From contig JASANC010000375.1 in assembly GCA_030248135.1 (NCBI GenBank), positions 39,925 through 103,924 of the forward strand: 64,000 bases of DNA, read 5' to 3'. A model generated the notes under the pieces. The model worked only from the letters and a program-made list of their open reading frames with translations, was not told the origin of the DNA and did not search any database. A program made the translations under genes and the position numbers. Every line of letters begins with the position of its first letter. Within the stretch, counting starts at the first letter, position 1. This DNA comes from Theristus sp. LFF4_11 (Eukaryota > Nematoda > Chromadorea > Monhysterida > Xyalidae). This document shows positions 48,701-58,800 of this stretch, piece by piece.

Positions 48701-51585
48701 CATCTGCGCAGGCTGGCATCGTCTTCAGTTCAACATCGACGAGTCGGGCGTGCGTCAGTCGACCGCACTGGCGTACCTGCGTCCGGCCATGCAACGCCCG
48801 AACCTGCACGTCGCAATCGGTGCGCACGTTACAAAGGCACGTCGAACCGTTCATAGAAAATCTCATTGTGTCGTTTCGCAAAAATTACTAATATCTTTTA
48901 TTTTGGTCGCACATCCCAATGCGCGCATAGATGGGGTAAGCAGTCTCATGCACGACGCGGGAATTCAAATTTGGCAAGGGGATCCGAGTCCCTTAAATAA
49001 GGCCGGGTCACTTAGACTATTCTGAATTACCACATAAAGATTGAAACTAGTTTCTATGTAGTTTCCTAAACTGTAGTTTCCTTTCACGTCCACAAATGCA
49101 TTGAGTCGCAGGTCATAAAAAAATTATATGCACCAAGAAACAAAGCTGAAATCGTGCACAATCGATTCAAAACACGCAGATTGTTTTCAACGAGCATGCG
49201 CCTCGCGAACTGCCATTGACAGCAACGGGCGTTGAATTCCATTGGCTCGGTGACCAACGCAATTAACGTGTTCTTGCGAATCGAGAGGTTCTCATTTCAG
49301 CAGGCGCAGTCAATAGTCCACAGCTGCTCGCTTTATCTGGCATTGGCGACGGAAAGCGCTTGGAAAGGCTTCGGGTGTGCTTCGTCTTCGTGGTTGTGCA
49401 CTTTCATTTTGACGCGAATTTGACGTTGCCTAATAAAACCTTTTTGTTTTGAAGAATTCTGCGTCAACAACATAAAATCTACTTGCTGTCGCTAGTGCAG
49501 CAGTGGACACATGTCGAAACTGAATCGCTCAAAAACTTTTAATCCAAACCAAATCACCTGAGCAATTTCAAGAGTTATGTACACAAGGAGAAAAACCGCA
49601 GGGATTCTCGGTCGCAAGACGACCTCAACTGAGACACAAGATGCAAGTTTGCACAGAGCTCAGGTTCGCGCACTGGTCGATCTGCCTGCGGTCGGTGAGA
49701 ATCTGCGCGACCACGTGCTTGTGGCACAGGTGATCGCAATGAATGACAGCGATGCGCTGCTCAATGTTGACCCGCCACCATCGCTGTTGCCGGCGCTGGT
49801 GCAGCTCGCCCGCTATTGCCTCTTTGGAACTGGTTCAGTTAATTTCAATTGTTTTTTCATTTCGTTTCTCCTTTTTTTGGCGAGTTTGCTGCGCTAACCG
49901 GACCGGACTCGGCTACGCCAACTGATCGGTGCCAAAATGTAAACAACAATCAGCTAAAACAAACACTGCATGATAATGTTGGATTTATAGCAATCACCAG
50001 TCACCACAGTTGGTCAACATTTAGCAAGAACTTTTGAAAAGACTGCTGTTTGCTGGTTCGCAGGTTTGCTGACATGGCCGGGCATGCTGCTGGTTGGCCA
50101 TGCGACCACCGGTCTGTTGCCGCCTGTTTACCGCTCGGATGTGCAATATTATTGCTTTGCCACTGAGCCGCTCCAACGCGGCCACGCTGCCTATCTGACC
50201 AACTTCACAGAAGCGGTAAAAGCAATGCAACGCGTTTTTGGTGCTCATTTGCAAATAAACAAACGATTTCAAACCGACAGGCGTACTCTGATCTGTACAA
50301 GAACGTCAATGGTCGGTCACTGTTCGCCGTTACCGCTGTCCTGCAACATCCACGCAGCATCGGCCACGTTCGACTGCAATCTGCGGATCCGTTTCACCAC
50401 CCGGAGATACAGCCGAACTATCTTAGCGACCCGGTTGACTTGAAAATATTGAAAACTGGTCAGCTAATTTATTTCACGTTTACTTGGGGGCAATACTTGT
50501 GATTTTTTGAATAAATACATACTATTATCATTTATTTTGGTCCCGAGACTCAATGCGCGCATAGATAGGTAAACAGTTTCATGCATGACGCGGGAATTCA
50601 AAGGTAAAGTGACCCGAATCTCCTAAATGGAGTCGAGTCATTTGGGCTACTTTGAATTGAACAAGTTTCCCTTCCACTTCTGCCACCGCATTTCGTTGCA
50701 GAACCCTAAAAATGATAGTAACTGGCTGTGTCATCACAATACACGCATGCAAACCAATTCAAACTTTTGAATGCATGGCTGACGTGCATTGCATCAAAAG
50801 ACCCAGATTACTTCCATGTATCATACTCAGAAACACTGAATTCACTTTTGAATAGGGCTTCGATCGCTGTACGAGTTTTTCACGCAGTCAAAATCGTTGG
50901 TTGACAAGTATGAATTGGAAGTGCTGGACAGTTGCGGCGAGACGACGCAAGGCTCGGATGCGTACTTTGAGTGTGTCATACGCAGACGTGCCGTCACCCT
51001 GTACCACCCGCACGGCACGTGTGCCATGGGCGAGTCACCCGATACATCGGTCGTTGACAAGCAGCTGCGGTTGGTGAAAAACGCTGTTTAGGGGTTGAGT
51101 TAAGGCCAATTCATGCAAGACGTATATATCCGGCACGTCACGTCACGGCACGTCATGTATGAATGTGTGTATAAACGAGCACCTGTTCTAAAGATAACGT
51201 GAAGTGCCGGATTGCTGTTTTTTTGCATCAGGAATCAAGACGTGACGTGCCGTGACGTGACGTGCCGTAAAAATTTGTGTGCATGAATTGGCCTTAAAAG
51301 TTTGCTGTTTACAAAATCGTTTCAGAACATTAGCTGTCTTTTATGCGTGCTTCACGTTCTTATGGCGCATTCATGTTGCAGTATTTAGTGACCGCACAGC
51401 TATATAGCTTCAACTATATAGGGCACACTGCAACATGAATGCGCCTTTACAGTGTGCATGGTTTGTCAAACGTGCGCGTTGTCGATGTGTCCGTGTTGCC
51501 TGACTCATTTGGCGGCAACACAAATGTGCCCGCAATGGCGATTGCCGAGCGAGCGGCTGATCTCATACGAGCTTCAACATTTTGA
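39762..51585 (+). CDS. GMC oxidoreductase (FAD-dependent glucose/choline dehydrogenase-like) with one in-frame stop
   Basis: Eleven exons: 39762-39882, 39999-40210, 40303-40489, 48236-48370, 48712-48836, 49180-49374, 49664-49832, 50064-50215, 50281-50458, 50856-51069, 51453-51585. The total is 1821 nt. A hydrophobic N-terminus (AVLLAAFSVTMYYVIF) suggests secretion or anchoring. The FAD-binding GAGSAG is at ~42-47. Signature 1 (GKMLGGTSMLN) is in exon 3 and signature 2 (GAVNSPQLLALSGIG) at ~302-316. The active-site His of YHPHGTC is at ~542 and the partner Asn of GGNTNVP at ~587. So the catalytic set is complete. TAA at 49264-49266 interrupts codon 289 inside a segment that otherwise aligns on both sides. 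Intron 5 uses a GC donor. The substrate cannot be read from sequence. It may be a recent pseudogene, a readthrough gene or an assembly error. Confidence 0.85.
42663..43958. mobile_element. hAT-like element type A, copy 1, split by a later insertion
   Basis: The left part CTTAGTTGTTCCAGAGCCG and the right part ending CTAGAACAACTATG match the two ends of the intact copy at 46203-46657. The same GATA-rich, G-run interior follows (ATATAGATAGCTGGAGC). Element B at 42694-43733 is inserted 31 bp inside its left end. GGTGGCCC occurs on both sides (42655 and 43959) as a possible 8-bp duplication, but five extra bases lie at the right end, so that boundary is uncertain. Confidence 0.75.
42694..43733. 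mobile_element. hAT-like element type B, copy 1
   Basis: The ends are TAGGGTTAGGGG and its exact inverted counterpart CCCCTAACCCTA. The 8-bp sequence GTTGGGGG lies on both sides (42686-42693 and 43734-43741). At 1040 bp it has long A/T runs next to the ends and no transposase. It interrupts element A copy 1. Copy 2 lies 241 bp away in the opposite orientation. Confidence 0.93.
44678..44942. mobile_element. TA-flanked MITE type F, first unit of a tandem dimer
   Basis: The 265-bp unit has inverted ends CAGTATGGCCGAATAAA and CGGTATGGCCGATTAAA. TA precedes it at 44676-44677. The sister B element (42694-43733) has the uninterrupted sequence at this point, which proves insertion at a TA. No coding capacity. 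Tc1/mariner-type behaviour. Confidence 0.92.
44945..45209. mobile_element. TA-flanked MITE type F, second unit of a tandem dimer
   Basis: A second 265-bp unit in the same orientation, joined to the first through a single shared TA (44943-44944) and closed by TA at 45210-45211. It differs from unit one by many scattered substitutions, so the two units have diverged or came from different parents. Confidence 0.92.
45602..46200. repeat. Degenerate TTAGG-type repeats in spaced clusters
   Basis: Blocks of GGCTT(G/C)GCTTAGG followed by TAGGATTAGGTT-like units occur near 45606-45640, 45790-45870, 46098-46130 and 46163-46191. Three blocks share the same lead, AAAAGGCTTGGCTTAGG. Two end in TTAGGAACCT. 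They look like decayed telomere-type or minisatellite repeats. Nematode telomeres are TTAGGC; the units here are mainly TTAGGA/TTAGGT, so a telomeric origin is only a guess. Confidence 0.7.
46203..46657. mobile_element. hAT-like element type A, copy 2, intact
   Basis: It starts CATAGTTGTT and ends AACAACTATG, a perfect inverted pair. TGTTTGGG is repeated exactly on both sides (46195-46202 and 46658-46665). The 455-bp interior is rich in GATA units and G runs, with smaller inverted repeats (GATAGCTGG / CCAGATAG). It is non-autonomous. Confidence 0.92.
46699..47550. mobile_element. hAT-like element type D, hosting a small nested MITE
   Basis: The ends are TAGGGTTGTT and AACAACCCTA, a perfect inverted pair, continuing as AAAAACAAAAAT-like sequence inward. 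The flanks GGGTGTGG (46691-46698) and GGGTGTGA (47551-47558) agree at seven of eight positions. It is 852 bp with no transposase. A separate inverted-repeat element sits inside at 47093-47255. Subterminal sequence (TTGTTGAACTTTTGAAAATTGTGCC on the right arm) resembles that of elements B and 37478-38241. Confidence 0.88.
47093..47255. mobile_element. GGC-ATTCATG MITE, copy 1 (inside element D)
   Basis: Ends GGCCATTCATG and CATGAATGGCGC. The interior is rich in GCGC and CTGAAGCGCG, itself inverted (CGCGCTTCAG near the right end). Flanks are TAAA and TTTA, close to the TTAA target of the better preserved copy at 51104-51293. Confidence 0.75.
48837..48838 (+). other. GC splice donor of GMC intron 5
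   Basis: The exon must end at ...ACAAAG| to join ATTGTTTTC (GAHVTK-IVFNE, as in GMC proteins). The intron then starts GCACGT and not GT. The nearest GT donors would shorten the protein or break the conserved segment. Confidence 0.6.
48893..49130 (+). repeat. Intronic dispersed repeat R, copy 1 (GMC intron 5)
   Basis: Begins near ATCTTTTATTTTGGTC, continues CAATGCGCGCATAGAT, then GACGCGGGAATTCAAA, and ends near CATTGAGTCGCAG. Two further copies occur at about 50526-50720 and 57082-57290. It fills most of the 343-bp intron. No clear terminal inverted repeat or target duplication is visible, so the class is unknown. Boundaries are approximate. Confidence 0.8.
49264..49266 (+). other. In-frame TAA inside GMC exon 6
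   Basis: The frame fixed by upstream TGVEFHW and downstream REVLISAGAVNSPQLL reads AAT TAA CGT across this point. No intron fits: the two conserved segments are only about 40 bp apart. A single base change would restore an ordinary codon. Confidence 0.85.
50526..50720 (+). repeat. Intronic dispersed repeat R, copy 2 (GMC intron 9)
   Basis: Same order of blocks as copy 1: TTTATTTTGGTC, CAATGCGCGCATAGATAGG, GACGCGGGAATTCAAA, then TTGAATT and a CGTTGCAGAAC end. It lies within a 397-bp intron. Boundaries are approximate. Confidence 0.8.
51104..51293. mobile_element. TTAA-flanked MITE with GGCCAATTCATGCA ends (piggyBac-like target), copy 2
   Basis: Perfect 14-bp inverted ends GGCCAATTCATGCA, flanked on both sides by TTAA (51100-51103 and 51294-51297). 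TTAA duplication is the piggyBac signature. Subterminal arms are also inverted and made of CACGTCACGTCACGGCACGTC, with repeated TGACGT half-sites. It lies in the last GMC intron and has no coding capacity. Confidence 0.88.
51364..51445. mobile_element. Short hairpin MITE abutting the last GMC splice acceptor
   Basis: Perfect 19-bp inverted ends GGCGCATTCATGTTGCAGT enclose a 44-bp core. It shares GGC-xATTCATG termini with the elements at 47093-47255 and 51104-51293. Flanks TTAT and TTTA look like decayed TTAA. The right flank TTTACAG is itself the splice acceptor of the final GMC exon, seven bases from the element. Confidence 0.8.
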
Positions 51586-54500
51586 TTTTTAAGATGGTGT
51601 CGTTTCTGTTTGCATATTTGAGAAAGAATAAATGAATAAAGACCTCATTATGTTTTGAACGCGTTTATTGTTGCAACTTAACCAAGCACGGTATTGTATC
51701 AGCGATTTTTCCGGCGCTAATGTGTTCGCGACAACGCACACCGCACAGCAGCAGATAATGAACAATATTCTCTCTGACAGTCCTCTGAACTGGGTCATTG
51801 TGTGCAGAGGAGACTGAAAAAAATTAGAAAAATAAAAAACTTGCTCAATATTTCAATAAAATCGTGCGTTCGAATAAAACACAGTCGGAAAGGGTTATTG
51901 CTGCTGGTGCATAATTTGCCAGTGTTGTACGAGCAAAATGTTTTAAAATTGAAAAAGTCATAGCCAATAATTGATTGATTCGACACACGCCAAAAACAGC
52001 CCCCCGTTAATGTGGCGATAACAGAGATGTTGATTGTTGTCGCCGAAAATCTGCAAAAGCACGTCTGGTTGTGTCGCTCCGATTGTCACGCATTATATCA
52101 CGATGCCAGGTTGGATTTTAGTGCCTTTGCGGTTTTATGGGTGATGTAAGTTATTTTAAACATGGCACCGCGTTATATTTTATAAACCTATAGACACACC
52201 AAAAACCGCGCAAAGTCCATACACATTAAATGTGTCGTAGACAAGTTCATAATTTCACCTTTGGTCGCCGTCGCAAAAAAATTGATGGCTCTCAGTTTTA
52301 TGGTAATAATCAACTGCCGGGTCAATATAATTTACATGTACCTTTCTCATTCTCATTCTTCTGCTCTGACTGCTCTGAACTCATTTGACACCAGCAAATT
52401 TTAAATTTCAGACACCAGAAAAAAACCGAACAGCACAAACATCTCGGGCGGTACGGAGTTTTTTCAATCGGCACTAACAGTGGCACAGCAGAGTTTTGTT
52501 TGAACCTTGTATCTAAAAAATCGAAAAAAAGAGTTCTTTGAAAAATGTTTTTAATTTCACGCACTATGACTGGAGTTCAACAACAACAGCGAGCGGGTGG
52601 CGGTGCGTTTCGGACATCTTGGGCATACAACTTCAGAGATTTTTGAGTGTTATTGTTCAATTAAACTCTGTCAACAACAGTCAAGTGTCCTGTCCGCCCA
52701 TTTGTAGGTAATGACGTATTTTCCTTCTCAAAATCGTAAATACCACACGTGTTTGAATGGATTGCTCATATCTTTGTAATCGTTGTGTATCCAACTTCAA
52801 TCAAACTTCATGTTGCTTGCGACATGATTCATAACAACAAAATCTCCACGTTTATCACATGCAAACGTCACCAGTTCTGATCAGCGTTGTGTTTAGCGCA
52901 CAGCGGTCTATCACAAATCGATATATCGTGCATGCGAGAAAACAACAGAGCAATTTTCTTTCTCTCTGCTGCTATGTAGTTTTACCGCGTTCAACTCAGT
53001 TTGCGATACATGTACACTACATGTATGTACGTGCAGTTAAATGCAGGTCAGATCAACATGCACAACAACCGAAGACTTTGCAATCAGAAGAGATTTAGCA
53101 GTGGTAAGTCAACGACAAAACGATCTAACGCCCTTAAAATATATAGGCAATGGGAATTGAGTGGTGCGTACGCGGCCTTGAAACATTGAGAATTCATTGT
53201 GTGCATGATACAGACGACGCGCTGAATTGTCCCAAACTGCAGACCATTCTGGTTTTCCTAAAAACTTTTCAGGAGCAAAACACATTTCTTTGAGCAAACG
53301 CTCGTGTTTGTGTAGCATGTTGTTCACCAATTGTTTTTAGGCTCGTGATTTCAGGAACATTTTTTTTCAAATGATCGCAATATACTGTTAACATGAATCT
53401 TTGCATCGCTCTTGTGTTGCGGCGCATCTGTGATGGATAACAGTGTTGATGTGCTGAACGCGTTGCACCCAGATATTGTGCAACATAAGTATTGTATATG
53501 ACAACTCAGAGCGCAACAAAATGTTCGAAAACTGATTGAGCCCACCGATTGATTGCGAACGAACTTGCATTTTATGTGTGTGTCTGAGTGTGTCCTAGCA
53601 TCAGGCCATTAACAGCAATGCACTGCGAAATATGCACAAAAAGTATATTTTTAGACAAAAAAATCCTTCAATTTCCGTTCTGGTTGCTCAGTTGTGTTTT
53701 TATATGAACCACAGCTGGTGCTTTTTCGTTCAAAAATTGTGCTCAAATCACTAACTTTGTACTTACAAGGTGCTATTTTTGACAGCTTGCGAGCGCAGCG
53801 CTCCTTTTGTTTTACTGTAGATGCAAGCCCACACTTTTTAAGGATGGTTTCAGTTGATTCTCATCGGCGCGATAATCAAACGTTTCGTGAATTTTCGTTT
53901 TTTTCTGATATGGTGTGAACAAAGAGAACGGATTTCTTTCATACTTGTTTTTTTAATCTTGTCATAAATTGATCGTTTTTTCCAATGCAAAATTGCGAAA
54001 GTATGCACAGACAGACACAACGCGCTGAACGTTTCTGACTCACAACTTCAAACGTACATACGAAAATCCACAATTGATAGTGAACTGCGCAACAGTGCAA
54101 TCAAGAAATCATGAACTTTCCTTTCCATTTCTGAGTTACATTCAGCTCAGGTATTCGAATCATCGAATGCGTGTTTCGTTTCGTGGTTTCGAATGTGAAT
54201 TTCGTGTGACTGGATTGCATGCAGCAATGTGAGTAGTGGTGGTAACTGGTAACATGTATGTAAATGTTGTGGTTGTGGCAGAAAATAAAAGTTTTTTTCA
54301 GTCCATAAATCTGAAAACCACACGGCAATCTTTTCACGTCAAACAAAATTCGATGCGAGTTTTGAGTGGGCAAACTTTTTTTGAAAATGTAGCGAAAGTG
54401 CAGTTGCGTACAACAGAATCCATCGAAAGTTTTACCACTGCAAGTTCCCCTTAATTTTGTTGCAAAATTTGCATTTTCGAATTTACTTTCTCCTGAAATT

Positions 54501-55832
54501 GTTCGGTTTTCTGGTTTTCTGCGTGAGATCATTATTTTCCACATTATGCAGATTTTCACCTTTGATCTTTGTTCTTGTCGGTGTACTTTTTTATTCGTTG
54601 GAAACAACCAAAAAAACCGTCTTTTTAAAACATCGTTTTCATGTTGTCCCTTCCATTCCACGTTTCATTCTTTTATGAACGTGGTTTTTAAACATAAACA
54701 CAAGAGTGCTTGTTGCATCACTCCATCTATCATAGGATTTTGATTCCAAAGAAAATCCACGAAAAATATTTTGTTTTTTAACAATAACATACGTAGCATT
54801 GACTGGTTTTTAAAAATCCCCTATTATTTAACTTTATGACGATATGCGTCTTTCTTGTCCGTATTTATTTTGCAAAGCGATGAACGCCAATATTTGTGAT
54901 TGTGAACAATCATGATGGATTATTTAATGGTTCACATTAATCATAACTTGTTTACAGACTCAACAACTGTGTAAAACTGTGCAACAATCGAACAGGACCA
55001 ACAGATTTTCATTCCACCCAATTTGTGCAAAGTGTAAATATTGCATATATGTTATTTCCATGTGCCAGGTTTGATCATTTTGTTTGTCTGTCTTTTTCTG
55101 CTTCATTTATCTCGATATAATTTTCGTTCCTCTGGTTTTAAACTGAAATTGAAAATGAATCACTTAAATAGTTTTTGAAAATAAATATTCACCGAAAACT
55201 CATTTTAAATGGTGAAGTTGTGTGGTTGTCAAAAAAGTGATCGCATTTTGCATAGTTGGCGACCTCATAACTCGATGCGATTTTACTCTCCACATTCTTG
55301 TGTGCTCGTGCCACGACACGTGCAATCATTTCAAAAGTGTCGTTTCACTCGCACGTGTTCATGTCAATGAGTTTGGCTCCGCACGTCTACTCCACCATTC
55401 CTTGTTGTCATTGTTGTCTGAAAACTAACACCTCGCAAACCCGATATATCCAAAAAAATGTGCTGAACATGAAAAAGTTTGTGATCGCACAAATCCGTCT
55501 CCCCACGGTTTATTCGGTTGATGATTCTCGTGTTTATGCAGTTTGTTCTGTGGGGATTTCAAACAATCTCACAGCTGTAAGTTTCTGAGATTGCAGGCAA
55601 TTTACGACTGAAAGGTTGACTGTGTTATTGTAGTTCCGTCCTATTTTTTATTGCAAAGAAATGTTGTAACTTCTGTTTTTCCGTTTTTGTCGCAGATACA
55701 GTAGACAGAAAAATGTTCAGCACTCTCACAATGTTTTTGCGCCGGGTTTCATCACATTTTTTTAATAATGTAACATGTGAACAAACGAACGATTTCAGAA
55801 CGCAAACTTGTCAGAGTCGATTATCAACAATT
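51586..55832. other. Intergenic DNA between GMC and acn-1-like genes
   Basis: Holds two AATAAA signals (about 51627 and 51638) for the GMC mRNA. The remainder is AT-rich with no exon I can support. A 26-codon frame at 52568-52648 begins with ATG and has Gln/Gly-rich coding-like composition, but nothing around it extends it. An acceptor GATTTCAG ends at 55798, 34 bp before the chosen acn-1 start. Confidence 0.5.
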
Positions 55833-58800
55833 ATGACGACAAGGGCGCCGCAGTGGTCGGCAGCCATTTTGCACAGACATTTGCCAAGGAGCACCAAATT
55901 CTTTCCAATACTCGGGTTACTGTACAGCTACTGTGTCACGATTACCGTAGTTTATGCTGTAGATCTACCGCCGAATCTACCGGAGCAGAGGCCGCCGCCC
56001 ATACAGGACACGGACTATGTTCAGGAGATTATCAACGATTTATTGGAGGGTAAAACGCCGGACTTGTTATCGACTGTGAAACAGAAAGACACCGAACAAC
56101 ATCAACAACGTCAACTGGATCCGTGGAAGTCAGTGAACTCGAGCTCGTACTGGGAGATTAACGATTTGGCACCGGAAGGCTCAATCGATAATGAACAACA
56201 AGCAAAGGACTGGCTGGACGGGTACATTGAAGAAGCACAGGAGCTTCTCTCGGTTGCCACGGAGGCCGGGTGGAACTATTTCACAAATGTTACCGATTAC
56301 AATCGTCAGGTGTTGGTCGATTCTGAAAAGGTGACACCACAAAACATAAGATTTCAATAAAAATTCTGAAAAAAATATCCATCTACGGAATGGCCGAGTA
56401 AGCATGGCAGATTTTCTCAGGGTTCAAGGAGCGCGCGAAATTTAAATGAAACAAAGAAGACTTTCAGAAGACCATAATTGTGTGTTAAACTTGACGTGTT
56501 TTTTCAAAACAAATTGATTCTTCGTGCTATTCTGTTCTTTCTTTCTCCCTTACACACATGACTAGGAATTATCTTCGCATTTTAAAAAAGGACAACTCCT
56601 AGTTTGCGACTGATCCCTGCTTGATGGAGAATACTAGAACTACAGTATTTATTCGGCCATAACGTACAGCAAAAAATGACGGCCTCAAAAAGCTTTTTTA
56701 CAGCATATTTTGAGATTTCATTTAATGTGTAACTTTCAACGTTACTACAACAATGAAATGGCCAGATTTTTGACAGGTGCTCAGTCAGTATCTGTCATCA
56801 ACAGCGAAACAAGCGAAACAGTTCAACCTGGCAGCATTTGCGCGCAACGCAACGATGCAACGTCTACTGCACATGCTCAGTGTCGAGGGGATGAACGCGC
56901 TCCCGGATGATGCGCTGCAGAAGTTGAACGACGCAAAAGGCAGACTTGCACGGATATTCACGAATTCAGCTGTTTGCCAGCAGCACCGGCGGCCACCATG
57001 CACATTGCAGTCAGTGCTACAGTCAGATCACTGTCTTTTTTTCTGGTTTTCAATCAACACTGAGAAACCGCAGCTATACTATGATCTTTTATTTTGGTCC
57101 CTCAACTCAATGCGCGCATAGATAGGTAAACAGTTTTATGGATGACGCGGAAATTCAAAATTGGTAGTGACCGATTCCCCTACACAGGGCCGAGTCGTTT
57201 AGGCGACTTTGAATTGCCACGTAAAGGTTGAAACTAGTTTTCTTTCTACGTCTGCACACTCATTCAGTCGCAGAACTTAAAAAATTGACATTACATAATT
57301 GCGCTGTTAAACTTGCGCCCACGTATTATAAAATACATTGTATCAGTAGCGAAATTATTAGCAGGGTTATCTCGGAGTGCTTGCAAACAAACGTTTGGCG
57401 GTTATCAGCCACGTGGTCTCACGATTTGCTGCTTTGTTCATCGATTTACCTTACCGATTTGCCTCCTTCTTCCTTGCCCATTTGCTTGCATTCAATGTTG
57501 CAGTTTCCCTGAACTGCAAACGATCATGGCGACGTCACGGCAGCCTGGTGAGCTGCTCTATTTCTGGCACGGGTGGCACAAAGCGATCGGCAAAGCGATG
57601 CAGCAGCCGTACGCCCAGTTGGTGACGTTCAGCAACGCTGGCGCCAACTTGAACGGCTTCGAAGACGCCGGTGCTCTGTGGCGCAGCCCATACGAGCTGA
57701 CTGCGCCGACGTTGGCGATGGGACCGAAGATCAACTTGGAACAAGTACAGTCTGTTTGTTTGAACGTGTTGCACTGAAATGACACTATCTACTAGAAAAC
57801 AGGCGCAGCAGTCTGCCTGCACTTTTCGCTGATTCCACCACGTGAAAAATACCTGAAAGGGCGAACCTTTTCAGTCACTGAATCGACTTTACGAGCAAGT
57901 GCTGCCGTTGTACGAGCAGCTGCACGCGTACGTGCGCCAGCGGCTGGCATCGATCTACAGGCCGACCGATGTGCCCGAGATGACACGCGACTCGTACATT
58001 CCGGCACATTTGCTTGGTTGGTCAGCAGTGGACCAGTTGAGCAAAACGCAAAAACTCAAGGTGCCTTTTCTTGTTTTGCAGGCAGCATCAACGCCGACAA
58101 CTGGGTGAGTCTGTTCGCGACGACGCAGCCATTCCCGGACGTGCCGTTGGATCTGATGACCGCACCGTGGGTCGATCAAGATCCGGTCGGCCAACAACTG
58201 CAACGACTCAATTACACCGCTCTGACGCTGTTCCAAGTGTCCGAGAAGTTTTTTGTCGACATCGGTTTCGCGAAGCTACCGGAGCAGTTCTGGAATAACT
58301 CGATTTTCGCTCGGCCATGGGAGCGCGACATGCTCTGTTACCCATGGACGGCGTTTGACTTCCGGGATCGATCCGATTATCGGTGAAATGTTTTCATTGA
58401 ACAGTTCCGTTTTTAGTCCAATGTTAGATGCTTGCGGGAAGATGATTCAAACATGGTCACCCGCACCAGCGGCAAACTCACCAGGAAACCAAACAACTGT
58501 GAATTTCATTGCAGCGTGAAAGCGTGCGCGGAGCGCATCTCGCAGCCGAACTTCATCGAAGCGCACCGACTCCTGACGCAGAGCTACTACCAATACAGCT
58601 ACCGTGATCAGCCGCTGCCGTTCCGAGAGGCAGCGAACCCGAGCTTTGCAACGGCACTTGCGGACGCCATCGGTCTCGCGTCGGAGAGTGCCGCCTACTT
58701 GGCAACGCTGGTCGGTTAGGAACGAGTGACGATTGGTTGCACGTGCACCACCGACGAAACGGCGCCACTAAAACGCGTTCACTATGTCAAAAACACTTTC

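Noticed and set aside
52568..52648. 26-codon ATG frame with Gln/Gly-rich start
   Set aside because: Composition is coding-like, but no donor leads to a following exon that makes sense. Too short to call.
54101..54661. 186-codon minus-strand open frame
   Set aside because: AT-rich composition, mixed charged residues without domain features, and overlapping plus-strand frames. Its length is the only point in its favour.
55713..56360. Open frame starting at 55713 as a longer acn-1 first exon
   Set aside because: It is in frame, but a good acceptor (GATTTCAG, 55798) lies between it and the ATG at 55833, whose next residues lead straight into a signal peptide. The extra 40 residues have no family support.
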